This document shows, in pieces, positions 17,327-25,637 of a stretch of DNA of 64,000 nt. The translations under genes and the position numbers were made by a program. Location of the stretch: the NCBI GenBank assembly GCA_964389025.1, contig CAYMCQ010000008.1, positions 1 through 64,000 of the forward strand. The letters run 5' to 3'. Below the pieces are notes generated by a model. That model searched no databases, was not told where the DNA came from, and was given only the letters and a program-made list of their open reading frames with translations. This DNA is from CAYMCQ01 sp964389025 (lineage in GTDB: Bacteria > Verrucomicrobiota > Verrucomicrobiia > Limisphaerales > CAYMCQ01). How positions within the stretch are numbered: the first letter of the stretch is position 1; every line of letters starts with the position of its first letter.

Positions 17327-18424
17327 ATGTTCAACGGATTTTACAACGGTAAAAAAGTCCTTGTCACCGGCCACACAGGTTTCAAAGGCGGGTGGCTTTC
17401 GCTCTGGCTGAAAAATCTTGGTGCGAAAGTCCACGGCCTCAGTCTGCCGCCACCGACAAATCCAAACCTCCACGAGATCATCAAGCCCCACGCATTCGAC
17501 GGCGAAACGATCTGCGACATCCGCAATCTCGACGCGCTTGCCGCCGCCGTGAAAAAAATCCAGCCGGAAATCATTTTCCATCTCGCTGCGCAGCCGATTG
17601 TTCGTTTGTCTTACACGGAACCGCTGGAAACGTTTCACACCAACGCCGTCGGCACCGCGAACTTGATGGAATCCATCCGCCGCGCGGAACTGAATTGCAC
17701 GCTCATCGTCGTCACGAGCGACAAATGCTACGAGAACCGCGAATGGGAGTTTGCCTATCGCGAGAATGACGCGCTCGGCGGCCACGACATTTATTCGATG
17801 AGCAAAGGAGCGACCGAACTCGTCGCCGCGGCCTGGAACAAATCTTTTTTCATTCCGAATTCAAAACTCGGCCCTGTTGCCACAGTTCGCGCTGGAAACG
17901 TCATCGGCGGCGGCGATTACGCGCAAGACCGCATCGTGCCGGATTGCGTTCGTGCGTTGACGGAAAAAAAACCGATCCTCATCCGCAACCCCGTCGCCGT
18001 TCGTCCGTGGCAACACGTCCTTGAATGTCTGAGCGGTTATCTCTGGCTAGCCGCGCGGCTCGGCGTCGAAGGAAAAAATTCAAAGCTCGCGACGCCGTTC
18101 AACTTCGGCCCCGAACCGTCCGCGCGCCAGCCCGTCCGCCGTCTCGTCGAAGAAATTCTATCAAGCTGGCCCGGCGAGTGGACGGACGGCTCCGACCCGA
18201 AGAGCGTCCACGAAGCGATTTTGCTGTCGCTCTCGATTGAGAAAGCCGGCGCACTTTTGAACTGGTCCCCGACGTGGGATTTCAAGGAAGCCGTCGCACA
18301 GACGATCATTTGGTATCGCGCGCGCCACGCGGAAAAAAATTCCGACATGCTGAAATTCAGCCTCGCACAAATCGAAGCGTATGCCGGTGCGGCACAGAAA
18401 AAGAATCTCTCGTGGACAAAATGA
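17327..18424 (+). CDS. rfbG: CDP-glucose 4,6-dehydratase
   Basis: NAD-dependent short-chain dehydrogenase that converts CDP-glucose to CDP-4-keto-6-deoxyglucose. The 365 residues carry the Rossmann motif VTGHTGFKGGWLSLWL (characteristic FKG of RfbG), HLAAQPIVRLSYTEPLETF, VVTSDKCYEN, and the catalytic YSMSKGATE (Tyr-x3-Lys). RPWQHVLECLSGYLWLA is the family motif for CDP-sugar binding. It follows the LhgO-like gene by 9 bp. Together with rfbF it defines a CDP-4-keto-6-deoxyhexose pathway. No ddhC/ascC-type 3-dehydrase lies nearby, so the 3-deoxy branch is not supported. Confidence 0.95.
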   Translation: MFNGFYNGKKVLVTGHTGFKGGWLSLWLKNLGAKVHGLSLPPPTNPNLHEIIKPHAFDGETICDIRNLDALAAAVKKIQPEIIFHLAAQPIVRLSYTEPLETFHTNAVGTANLMESIRRAELNCTLIVVTSDKCYENREWEFAYRENDALGGHDIYSMSKGATELVAAAWNKSFFIPNSKLGPVATVRAGNVIGGGDYAQDRIVPDCVRALTEKKPILIRNPVAVRPWQHVLECLSGYLWLAARLGVEGKNSKLATPFNFGPEPSARQPVRRLVEEILSSWPGEWTDGSDPKSVHEAILLSLSIEKAGALLNWSPTWDFKEAVAQTIIWYRARHAEKNSDMLKFSLAQIEAYAGAAQKKNLSWTK

Positions 18425-18460
18425 GCGCGGGAAAATCAGCAATCGTTTGCGAACGTGGAG

Positions 18461-18574
18461 TCTCCTCCCTCTCCTCCATCAAATGGAGGAGAGGGCCGGG
18501 GAGAGGAGGAGCGTTTTACGGATTGCCCCTCTCCTCGGTCCTCTCCCCACTCCTTCGTCGCGGGGAGAGGAAGA
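18461..18574. repeat. palindromic repeat family C, copy 1
   Basis: About 114 bp made of CTCCCTCTCCTCCATC / ATGGAGGAGAGGGCCGGGGA and, after a short centre, CCCCTCTCCTCGGTCCTCTC and CGCGGGGAGAGGAAGAAG, giving several overlapping inverted repeats. It fills most of the gap between rfbG and the C-methyltransferase gene. A close copy is at 19892-20006. Confidence 0.85.
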
Positions 18575-18614
18575 AGAATCGCGCTCCGCAATTTCATCAC
18601 AAATTTTCCTGCCC

Positions 18615-19844
18615 ATGAGTTTCTCGTTTCAATGCCGCTCGTGCGGCAGCAAGGACAGCGCGCTGATTCTCGACCTCGGCATCCAGCCGCTTGCAAACAA
18701 TCTTTTGCGCGAGGAAGATTTGTCGAAGCCTGAGCCAAAATTTCCGCTGCGCCTTGCGGTCTGCGAGCAGTGTTGGCTCCTGCAAATCACCGACCTGGTT
18801 CCGCCAGTCCAGCTTTTCTCCGAGTATCTTTATTTCTCGTCGTTTTCGGACGCGCTGCTGAAACATTCGCGCGAATCGGCGGAGCGTTACGCAAAGGAAT
18901 TCTCGCTCGACGGTCAAAGCCACGTCGTGGAAATCGCCAGCAATGACGGCTATCTGCTTCAAAATTTTCAACGCGCAAAAATTCCCTGCACCGGCATCGA
19001 GCCGGCGGCGAACATCGCCAAAGTCGCGCGGGAAAAAGGAATCGAAACCGTCGGGGAATTTTTCAGCAATGACCTCGCGAAAAAACTTTCCGGCGAGACA
19101 TGCCAGGCTGATTTGATTCTCGGCAACAACGTTTTTGCCCACGCGCCGGAGACGAATGATTTCACGGCGGGACTGGCGACGCTGCTGAAGCCGAAGGGCC
19201 GCGTTGTCCTGGAATTTCCATATGCCGTTGACCTTATCGAGCACACGGAGTTCGACACGATTTATCACGAGCATGTTTTTTATTTCACCGTCACAGCCCT
19301 GAAGCCGTTGTTCGAGCGGCATGGAATGACGATTTTCCGCGTCGAGAGAATTCCGATTCACGGCGGCTCGCTTCGCCTTTTTGCATGTCATTCAGGCGGG
19401 CATCCGGTCGAGGCGTCGGTGACGGGGCTGCTCGAAGAGGAAAGGCGCAAAGGCATCAGTTCGTTGCGCTACTACGAAGGCTTCGCCAGCCAGGTCCGCG
19501 AAATCAAACGCGCGCTCTGCGATCTGCTGGCGCGGCTCAAAAAGGAGGGCAAGAGCGTGGCGGCTTACGGCGCGTCGGCAAAAGGCAGCACGCTGTTGAA
19601 CTACTTTGGCATCGGCAAGGAACAGCTTGATTTCGTCGTAGACCGTAGCACGCACAAGCAGGGACGCCTCACGCCCGGCACGCACATTCCCATCGTTGGG
19701 CCGGAAAAACTTTTGGAGAAACAACCGGACTATACGCTGTTGCTGACCTGGAATTTTGCCGATGAAATTCTCGGCCAGCAAAAAGCCTATCGCGACCAGG
19801 GCGGCAAGTTCATCGTGCCGATTCCGAAGGTGAAGGTGGCTTGA
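18615..19844 (+). CDS. zinc-binding SAM-dependent sugar C-methyltransferase (TylCIII-like)
   Basis: A three-part methyltransferase of the NDP-hexose 3-C-methyltransferase type. The N-terminal zinc module has CRSCG (Cys7, Cys10) and CEQCW (near 52, 55). A SAM-binding centre has VVEIASNDGYLLQNF, and a C-terminal domain has VAAYGASAKGSTLLNYFGI. These three modules are the hallmark of TylCIII/TcaB9-type enzymes, which add a methyl to C3 of an NDP-4-keto-6-deoxy sugar. 409 residues is the usual length. The ATG at 18615 is right before the zinc module; the frame continues upstream into repeat C, which should be ignored. With rfbF/rfbG upstream and a 3,5-epimerase downstream it suggests a CDP-linked 3-C-methyl-6-deoxyhexose. 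Confidence 0.87.
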   Translation: MSFSFQCRSCGSKDSALILDLGIQPLANNLLREEDLSKPEPKFPLRLAVCEQCWLLQITDLVPPVQLFSEYLYFSSFSDALLKHSRESAERYAKEFSLDGQSHVVEIASNDGYLLQNFQRAKIPCTGIEPAANIAKVAREKGIETVGEFFSNDLAKKLSGETCQADLILGNNVFAHAPETNDFTAGLATLLKPKGRVVLEFPYAVDLIEHTEFDTIYHEHVFYFTVTALKPLFERHGMTIFRVERIPIHGGSLRLFACHSGGHPVEASVTGLLEEERRKGISSLRYYEGFASQVREIKRALCDLLARLKKEGKSVAAYGASAKGSTLLNYFGIGKEQLDFVVDRSTHKQGRLTPGTHIPIVGPEKLLEKQPDYTLLLTWNFADEILGQQKAYRDQGGKFIVPIPKVKVA

Positions 19845-19848
19845 GTTT

Positions 19849-20072
19849 AACCACGGATGGACACGGATAAACACGGATGTTGTGAACCAGATACTCCCTC
19901 TCCTCCATCGGATGGAGGAGAGGGCCGGGGAGAGGAGGCGCGTTTTCTCGGATGTCCCCTCTCCTCGGTCCTCTCCCCACTCCTTCGTCGTGGGGAGAGG
20001 AAGAAAAAATCTTTGGGCGTCTCGCCGGGTGAGGGGAAATTATCCGTGTCCATCCGTGTCTATCCGTGGTAA
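19849..20072. repeat. inverted 10-bp-period arrays enclosing repeat C copy 2
   Basis: Left arm 19849-19878 is three 10-mers (AACCACGGAT, GGACACGGAT, AAACACGGAT). Right arm 20040-20069 is the inverse (complement reads CCACGGATAG, ACACGGATGG, ACACGGATAA). Consensus NNACACGGAT. The arms start 5 bp after the methyltransferase stop and end 11 bp before the rfbC-like start. Repeat family C copy 2 sits between them, so one element may have inserted into the other. Confidence 0.85.
19892..20006. repeat. palindromic repeat family C, copy 2
   Basis: Close copy of 18461-18574: CTCCCTCTCCTCCATCGGAT, GGAGGAGAGGGCCGGGGAGA, CCCCTCTCCTCGGTCCTCTC, CGTGGGGAGAGGAAGAAA. Nested within the decamer arms described separately. 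Confidence 0.85.
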
Positions 20073-20082
20073 AAATTTTTGA

Positions 20083-20619
20083 ATGAAGTTTTCCGAGACA
20101 TCTCTGGTCGGACTTTGGGTGATTGACCTCGAACTGCGCGAGGACGAACGCGGATTTCTGGCGCGGACGTTCTGCGAAAAGGAATTTTCCGGACAGGGCC
20201 TGAACACGCACTGGCCACAGTGCAATCTCACGCTCACGAAAAAGCGCGGCATGATCCGCGGGATGCACTTTCAAGCCGAGCCGAAGCCGGAGGTCAAACT
20301 CATCCGCTGCGCGCGCGGCGCGATCTTTGATGTGCTCGTGGACGTGAGGCGTGGCTCGCCGACGTTTGGCAAGTGGGAAGGTTTCGAGCTGAGCGCGGAA
20401 AATCATCGCACGCTTTATGTGCCTGGCGGTTTCGCGCACGGATTCCAATGTCTCGTGGACAACTGCGAGGTGTTTTATCAGATGTCGGAATTCTATTTCG
20501 CGGATCTGGCGCGCGGCATCCGCTTCAACGATCCGCAAGTCGGAATCAGATGGCCGATTGCGAATCCGCTATTGTCCGAGCGGGATAAAAATCTTCCGTT
20601 GCTCGCGGAATTGCGGTGA
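20083..20619 (+). CDS. rfbC: dTDP-4-dehydrorhamnose 3,5-epimerase-family protein
   Basis: A small cupin-fold epimerase acting on an NDP-4-keto-6-deoxy sugar at C3 and/or C5. The 178 residues are full length. Visible motifs: LREDERGFLARTFCEKEF, MIRGMHFQ (catalytic His), GAIFDVLVDVRRGSPTFGKW, LYVPGGFAHGF and the Tyr region YFADLARGIRFND. Classic RfbC works on dTDP sugars, but here the only nucleotide-sugar entry genes are CDP-type, so the substrate is probably the CDP-linked, possibly C-methylated intermediate. Same strand and spacing as its neighbours, so part of the same pathway. Confidence 0.9.
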   Translation: MKFSETSLVGLWVIDLELREDERGFLARTFCEKEFSGQGLNTHWPQCNLTLTKKRGMIRGMHFQAEPKPEVKLIRCARGAIFDVLVDVRRGSPTFGKWEGFELSAENHRTLYVPGGFAHGFQCLVDNCEVFYQMSEFYFADLARGIRFNDPQVGIRWPIANPLLSERDKNLPLLAELR

Positions 20620-20646
20620 AACAACTTATGCGCGAAATGCCGCCAG

Positions 20647-20745
20647 GTTTTGGAGTGCGCCAGACCTCTGGCGCTTTGTCTGTGAGCGTGAGTTTTGAAA
20701 GCGGCAGAGGACAGCCGCAGTCCAGGACGCAAGCGCGTGCTGTTG
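20647..20745. repeat. palindromic repeat family D, copy 1
   Basis: Begins TTTTGGAGTGCGCCAGACCT and ends AGCGGCAGAGGACAGCCGCA then GTCCAGGACGC. The two halves are imperfect inverse complements. A more symmetrical copy is at 36883-36980. It fills the gap between the rfbC-like gene and the SDR gene. Confidence 0.8.
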
Positions 20746-20758
20746 CCGGATTGGCCAA

Positions 20759-21664
20759 ATGAAAATTCTACTGACAGGCCCCACGGGATTCATCGGCTCG
20801 GCGTTCACGCTGCTGGCGTTGTCGCGCGGGCATCGGATCGCCGGGCTTGCGCTGCCGGAGGAAAAAATCCCGCCGCATTTGCCGCCGCACGAAAATCTGC
20901 GCTGGCTTCGCGGCACGTTGGACGATGCGCCATGGCGCGAGATCGAGGAATTCGGTGCGGACGTTTGCATCCACATGGCGTGGATCACGACACCGGGAAT
21001 TTATCTGGAGTCGCCGGAGAATTTTAAGTTTCGCGACGCGAGTTTGAAGTTTTTGCGCGAAGTGAACCGGCTTGGAACAAATCACATCGTCGGCTTGGGA
21101 ACTTGCGTGGAATATCAAATCACAAACGAAATTTTGTCCGAGGACAAAACGCCAGTCGAGCCAACGACGCCTTACGCGCAGTGCAAAAACGATTTGCGAG
21201 TCGCGCTGGAGAAGGAGGCGACGGAGCGTGGGTTTGTTTTTGCGTGGACGCGCGTTTTTTATCCGTATGGACCACGCGAGCATCCCTCGCGGCTGTGCAG
21301 TTCCATCATCCAAAAACTTTCGCGTGATGAAAAAATCGTTCTGAAAACGCCGGACAGCACGAAGGATTACATATTCATCGAAGACCTCGCGGGGGCGTTG
21401 CTGACGGTTGTGGAGAAAAAATTCAGCGGCGCGATCAATCTCGGGACGGGCGTGGGCGTGAGCGTGAAAGAAATCGCGACGACGTTGGAAGAAATTTTGG
21501 ACAAGCGCGGACTGGTTGAAACAGCGAATCCGCCGCAGACGGATCCGCTCGGGTTCGTCGTTGCAGATGTGGGCAAGCTCAAATCGCTAGGTTGGAGACA
21601 GTGTGTGACGATGGAGGATGGATTGAAGCGGCTGGTCGAAGAAGTCCAAGTTCCAACGAAATAA
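20759..21664 (+). CDS. NAD(P)-dependent sugar epimerase/reductase (SDR)
   Basis: Extended short-chain dehydrogenase, likely the final 4-keto reductase of the CDP-sugar pathway. The 301 residues have LTGPTGFIGSAFTLLALSRG (GxxGxxG), an HMAWITTPG strand in place of the usual HLAA, GLGTCVEYQ, and the catalytic Tyr-x3-Lys in YAQCKNDL. YPYGPREHPSRL and the YIFIEDLAGALL motif are common to sugar SDRs. It completes the set rfbF, rfbG, C-methyltransferase, 3,5-epimerase and reductase. Whether it reduces or epimerises cannot be read from the sequence. The stop is 9 bp from the convergent methyltransferase stop. Confidence 0.85.
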   Translation: MKILLTGPTGFIGSAFTLLALSRGHRIAGLALPEEKIPPHLPPHENLRWLRGTLDDAPWREIEEFGADVCIHMAWITTPGIYLESPENFKFRDASLKFLREVNRLGTNHIVGLGTCVEYQITNEILSEDKTPVEPTTPYAQCKNDLRVALEKEATERGFVFAWTRVFYPYGPREHPSRLCSSIIQKLSRDEKIVLKTPDSTKDYIFIEDLAGALLTVVEKKFSGAINLGTGVGVSVKEIATTLEEILDKRGLVETANPPQTDPLGFVVADVGKLKSLGWRQCVTMEDGLKRLVEEVQVPTK

Positions 21665-21673
21665 TCTCCCGCG

Positions 21674-22711
21674 CTACTTCCTGGCAATGAGCAACAACTC
21701 ATCACCGGCGTCGGGATTGGCTCGCAGCGCGAGGCGCTCGCGAAGCTGGAAAATGATTCCGTGAAGCAGGCAGAGCGGTTTTCCCAAATCGGCCATGCTT
21801 GAACGGCCCGTGCGGCGAATTTGGCGGCTCATTGCGCCGTAAACCCAGGCCGTCCGCACGGTCGTTTCGAGCCGCTGGACATGGAAGCCTTCACGTTCCG
21901 CCAGTTTGCGAAGTGTCTTGCGGCTGAACAGAACCAGGTGGCGCGGCGGATCCAGATTCAGCCAGGCTTTGCCGAAATGCGCATGTCCAAAGCTCTCCAC
22001 GTTCGGCGTCAGAACGACCAGAATCCCGCCCGGTTTCAGGATGCGATAAGATTCGCGCAGCAACGCCGCCGGGTCATGGACGTGCTCAATGACGTGCGCC
22101 GTGTGCACGGCGTCGAAGTGATCGCCCGGATATTTTTGTTCGTGCAACGTGCCGAGATCTACGCGCACGCCGCGAGCTTGCGCGGCGCTCACGGCTTTCG
22201 GATCAATCTCCTGCCCGCGCGCTTCCCAACCCATGTCCTGCATCCGCTTGAGCAGAACTCCGGCGCCGCAACCGACATCCAACACGCGACTAGGCGAGTT
22301 TGGCGCGGGCAGATACATCGCCGCCGAATCCAATTCCGCGCGACCGCCCGGATGCAGCATCGCCAGCGGCCAGAGCAACGAAGTCCCTGCCGGGCCGGTG
22401 CCCTGTCTGTAGTTGAAGCGATGCCGCAGGTAACTTTTCCAAACCGCCCAGCACGCGTTGCTGATCAAGCCGGCCAGCGGCGTCGGCTGGTTGTGGGTGT
22501 AGTAAGCCTCATAAACTTTGCCGATGTCTTCCTCGGTCGGCACCGGGTCGAGCCAGACGAGGCCGCAGCCAGGGCGGGGGCATTTTCGCTGGTTCCAGAT
22601 TCCGGGCGCATTGAAGACGCAGTCACGGAAATTTTCGTAAAGCAATTGTCCCGCTGCGCCGCACAAGCGGCAGTTCGGTTCGGCGCGGGTGAGGATTGGT
22701 TCGTTCGCCAT
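21674..22711 (-). CDS. class I SAM-dependent methyltransferase with zinc-ribbon start
   Basis: The 345 residues begin with a possible zinc knuckle, CRLCG near residue 16 and CPRPGCG near 46, then a class I SAM fold: VLDVGCGAGVLLKRM (motif I), HFDAVHTAHVIEHVHDPAAL, and LKPGGILVVLTPN. The combination is frequent in polysaccharide clusters, where such enzymes methylate sugars or chain ends. The acceptor is unknown. It is convergent with the SDR gene and lies upstream of a minus-strand group that includes a GT2 gene at 22800. Confidence 0.82.
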   Translation of the reverse strand: MANEPILTRAEPNCRLCGAAGQLLYENFRDCVFNAPGIWNQRKCPRPGCGLVWLDPVPTEEDIGKVYEAYYTHNQPTPLAGLISNACWAVWKSYLRHRFNYRQGTGPAGTSLLWPLAMLHPGGRAELDSAAMYLPAPNSPSRVLDVGCGAGVLLKRMQDMGWEARGQEIDPKAVSAAQARGVRVDLGTLHEQKYPGDHFDAVHTAHVIEHVHDPAALLRESYRILKPGGILVVLTPNVESFGHAHFGKAWLNLDPPRHLVLFSRKTLRKLAEREGFHVQRLETTVRTAWVYGAMSRQIRRTGRSSMADLGKPLCLLHGIIFQLRERLALRANPDAGDELLLIARK

Positions 22712-22799
22712 TGCAGGGATTAGTTGAAGCAGACGAACGCTCTCTTGCGTTCAGTCTTGTTTGAATTGGGGCCGGGACTCGGGTTCACGGTCATGGGTT

Positions 22800-23771
22800 T
22801 CAACCGTAAATATTCTTCGGATGCTTCTTCCGCCTGCCGAGGCCATACACGAACACGTCGCGCGCATGAACGAGCGCCTGCCCCATATACCACGCCAGCG
22901 GCCCGCTGATTTCCTTCGCTGCACGCACGATCTGCCGCGAGTAATCAGGATTCTTCTGCTCGCGAAAACGCTTGGCCTTGATGCCGGAGCGGACGGCGAA
23001 GAGGCCTTTGAGCTTGAATTGACGGACGGGATCACCGCCCGCGCCGCGCAGTTGCTCGATCATTTGCATGACGCGCCATTCGTCGAGGACAAGCGATTGG
23101 AGTTGCGGGGCGAATGTCGAGGTGGCGTTCGCGCCGTGCCAGCGATACTGCACGAGCGGTTGTTGCGCGCATACGATTTTTTTGCAGTGCTTGCCGAATT
23201 CCGCCCAGAACATCATGTCCGCCAGAATCGGCAGATCCATGCGGAACGCGCAGGGCGTTTTCTGATAGTTCGTCTTGAGCAATGAGCCGCTGAACGCCTG
23301 GTTCGCGATCTCGGCTTTTTTCAGGAGAAAATTTGCAACGTCCTGCACTTCGATTCCGCCGGTAATTTTGCCCGACAGGCTGAGGCGTTTGTTGTTCTCG
23401 TCAATCCGCTCGTCCAGCGCGTAGCCCAGCCCGAAACCGCGGCAGTCGTCGAGCGCGCGCGTCAGCGTGGCGTAATATTCCGGCGAGACCATGTCGTCGG
23501 CGCAGATCAGGTGGAGGTATTCGGTTTCGGGCGCGAATTCCAGCGCGCGATTGCAATTGCCGAAGCAGCCGAGGTTCGCCTCGTTCTGCCGCCACTCGAC
23601 ACGGATAGGTTTGAACTCCTTGACAAGCTGCTCGGTCTTGTCCGTGGAACGATTATCCGACACGATCACGCGATCCGGTCGCAAAGTCTGGTTCGCGATG
23701 GACTGGAGCGTCTGCACGATAAAATCCGCACCGTTGTAAACGGGAATGACGGTGATGATCTTCGCTTTCAT
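22800..23771 (-). CDS. glycosyltransferase family 2
   Basis: GT-A fold transferase that adds a sugar from a nucleotide donor, cytoplasmic, probably in polysaccharide assembly. The 323 residues have the N-terminal IITVIPVYNGADFIVQTLQS, DRVIVSDNRSTDKT with the first acidic pair, and LICADDMVSPEYYATL with the metal-binding acidic motif. The C-terminal part has ILADMMFWAEFGKHCKKIV and YRWHGANAT, as in rhamnosyl/galactosyl-type GT2 members. The donor and linkage cannot be told. Confidence 0.88.
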   Translation of the reverse strand: MKAKIITVIPVYNGADFIVQTLQSIANQTLRPDRVIVSDNRSTDKTEQLVKEFKPIRVEWRQNEANLGCFGNCNRALEFAPETEYLHLICADDMVSPEYYATLTRALDDCRGFGLGYALDERIDENNKRLSLSGKITGGIEVQDVANFLLKKAEIANQAFSGSLLKTNYQKTPCAFRMDLPILADMMFWAEFGKHCKKIVCAQQPLVQYRWHGANATSTFAPQLQSLVLDEWRVMQMIEQLRGAGGDPVRQFKLKGLFAVRSGIKAKRFREQKNPDYSRQIVRAAKEISGPLAWYMGQALVHARDVFVYGLGRRKKHPKNIYG

Positions 23772-23933
23772 CCCGGCAGCTTAAGCAAGAGTGAAAGCCA
23801 CTACAATCCCACAAAACGCGCGGAGAAAGTTCTGTATCAAAGGCCAAAAAAGTAAGGCGATGTTGCAACTTGTTTTGCAGTCGTTGAATCATTTACGCTG
23901 GTTTCGCGAATTAATCGTTATCGTAACGCCCGC

Positions 23934-24632
23934 ATGATTCTTCATAAACTTTTACTGCGCTATGCCAGGCATGGCGACGATGCAGCGTTTTATTCAATGC
24001 AGGCGGATGATGCGATTCGATGGATTGCCGATAGCGAGGTGAAACTTGGGCCGGGAACGCGGGCGCTCGATTTGGGTTGCGGCCATGGAATCCTGGGTGC
24101 TGAACTTGCCAAACGCGGTTGCGAAGTCGTCTTCGCTGATGAAAGCAACATCCTGCTGCCCGGTGTTCAGGGGACGTTTCGAGCGTTCAACATCGACAAG
24201 CAAAACCTGGCCGAGCTGGGGGAGTATGACCTGGTGATTTGTTCCAACGTTTTTGAACATCTCGCAAAGCCGGATCAGCTTATCGCTTCAGCGCATCACA
24301 TCTTGAAAAACGGCGGCGTTTTCTTTTTGAGCTGGACGAACTGGCTCTCCATTTGGGGCGGGCATGAATTCTCACCGTTCCATTATTTCGGACCTCACAC
24401 AGGGCATCGGCTCTGGGACAAACTGATCCGGCGGCCACGAAAACACACGCCATTTGAAAACCTCTTTCCCACTTACATCGGCAAAACTTTCCGCATGATT
24501 CACCGTAATCCCCGCCTGCGCATCAAGCGCGCAGCCCCGCGGTATTACACGGAATTCCCATTCGTCGTGCGAATCCCGGTCGTCCGGGAATTTGCCGCAT
24601 GGAACTGCGCCGTGCTGATGGAAAGAGTTTAA
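23934..24632 (+). CDS. class I SAM-dependent methyltransferase
   Basis: The 232 residues show motif I ALDLGCGHGILGAELAKRGC, an acidic motif II region VVFADES, EYDLVICSNVFEHLAKPDQL and ILKNGGVFFLSWTNW. Near the C-terminus LFPTYIGKTFRMI resembles the region seen in sugar or lipid methyltransferases of polysaccharide clusters. It is the only plus-strand gene in this part of the region; its stop overlaps the GT2 stop on the other strand by 4 bp. The acceptor is unknown. Confidence 0.82.
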   Translation: MILHKLLLRYARHGDDAAFYSMQADDAIRWIADSEVKLGPGTRALDLGCGHGILGAELAKRGCEVVFADESNILLPGVQGTFRAFNIDKQNLAELGEYDLVICSNVFEHLAKPDQLIASAHHILKNGGVFFLSWTNWLSIWGGHEFSPFHYFGPHTGHRLWDKLIRRPRKHTPFENLFPTYIGKTFRMIHRNPRLRIKRAAPRYYTEFPFVVRIPVVREFAAWNCAVLMERV

Positions 24633-25606
24633 GAGGGCGCGTTGTTTGCGGGCCTGTGGGTGTAGAAAATCTTCAGGCACAGCCGCGCAAACCACGTCGG
24701 CAAAATCTTTTTCGCGCCCAGTTCCGCGCTGCGCCGCAACGCACGCCGAAGCAGCGTGAAATTGAAAAAGTGCCGGTATTCGCGCCGGCCAAGGACGAGC
24801 TTCAACAGCGGCATCGAGAATAACGACAAGTCTCCTGACTCGCGAATGCGCGGCATCACGTCCGCGTATTTTTCAGAGTTCAAAAGGTTCAGCAGATGGA
24901 TCAGAACCTCGCGATGCTGGGATTTCCTGCTGCCGGATTGGAAAAAAGACCCCGGCAACAGATTTGCCGTGGAGAGAACTTCGGGGATGTAACAAATCCC
25001 GTCGCGAAATCCGGTGATATACATTGCGAACCAGTCCGCGTGCCAGCGGAGTTCAGACGGAAAGCAACCCGCTTTGATGAGCGGTTCGCGTTTCTGAACG
25101 CAGCTCGACGTCACAATGAAAAGCTTTCCTTTCTTCCCGAGTTTTACCATTTCGTCCGGCGAAAAATAGCAGGCCTGACCGCCCATGCTTTGGGCCATTT
25201 GCCAGACCAATCCCGAAAAGGTCTCGCGCCATTCGGTAATCGCGCAGCAAAACGCCGCCTGCGGATACCGGATGAGCATTCGCAACGACTTTTCAAAGAG
25301 GCCCGGCACGATCTCGTCGTCCGCCGAGGCGATGTAGATGTATTCACCGCGCGACAGCGCAATGCCTTTGTTGATGTTGGCCATCACGCCGAGATTTTTT
25401 TCGTTCTGGACGAGGCGAATCAGAGGATGTTGCGCAGCAAAACGCCGGATCACTTCCACGCTGTTGTCGGTGGAGCAATCGTCGAGCACGATGACTTCGA
25501 GCGGCGGAACAGACTGGTTGAGAATCGCCGAAAGCGACGTTTCGAGATACTTCGCGTGATTGTAGTTTGGGACAATGACTGAGAGGTTCGGCAGTGAAGA
25601 AGCCAT
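24629..25606 (-). CDS. glycosyltransferase family 2 (paralogue of 35807-36760)
   Basis: The 325 residues carry SVIVPNYNHAKYLETSLSAI, VIVLDDCSTDNSVEVI and IASADDEIVPGLFEKSL, the donor and metal-binding motifs of GT2. It is strongly similar over its whole length to the GT2 at 35807-36760, including a shared C-terminal pattern (SAELGAKKILPTWFARLCLK versus SAEVIGRKCFPNWLARFVLK). The two paralogues stand at opposite ends of the minus-strand sugar operon. ATG 25606 was chosen; a GTG one codon upstream is possible. Confidence 0.88.
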   Translation of the reverse strand: MASSLPNLSVIVPNYNHAKYLETSLSAILNQSVPPLEVIVLDDCSTDNSVEVIRRFAAQHPLIRLVQNEKNLGVMANINKGIALSRGEYIYIASADDEIVPGLFEKSLRMLIRYPQAAFCCAITEWRETFSGLVWQMAQSMGGQACYFSPDEMVKLGKKGKLFIVTSSCVQKREPLIKAGCFPSELRWHADWFAMYITGFRDGICYIPEVLSTANLLPGSFFQSGSRKSQHREVLIHLLNLLNSEKYADVMPRIRESGDLSLFSMPLLKLVLGRREYRHFFNFTLLRRALRRSAELGAKKILPTWFARLCLKIFYTHRPANNAPS

Positions 25607-25637
25607 CACTCGATGGATTTGAATTTTTGCCTGCCGC

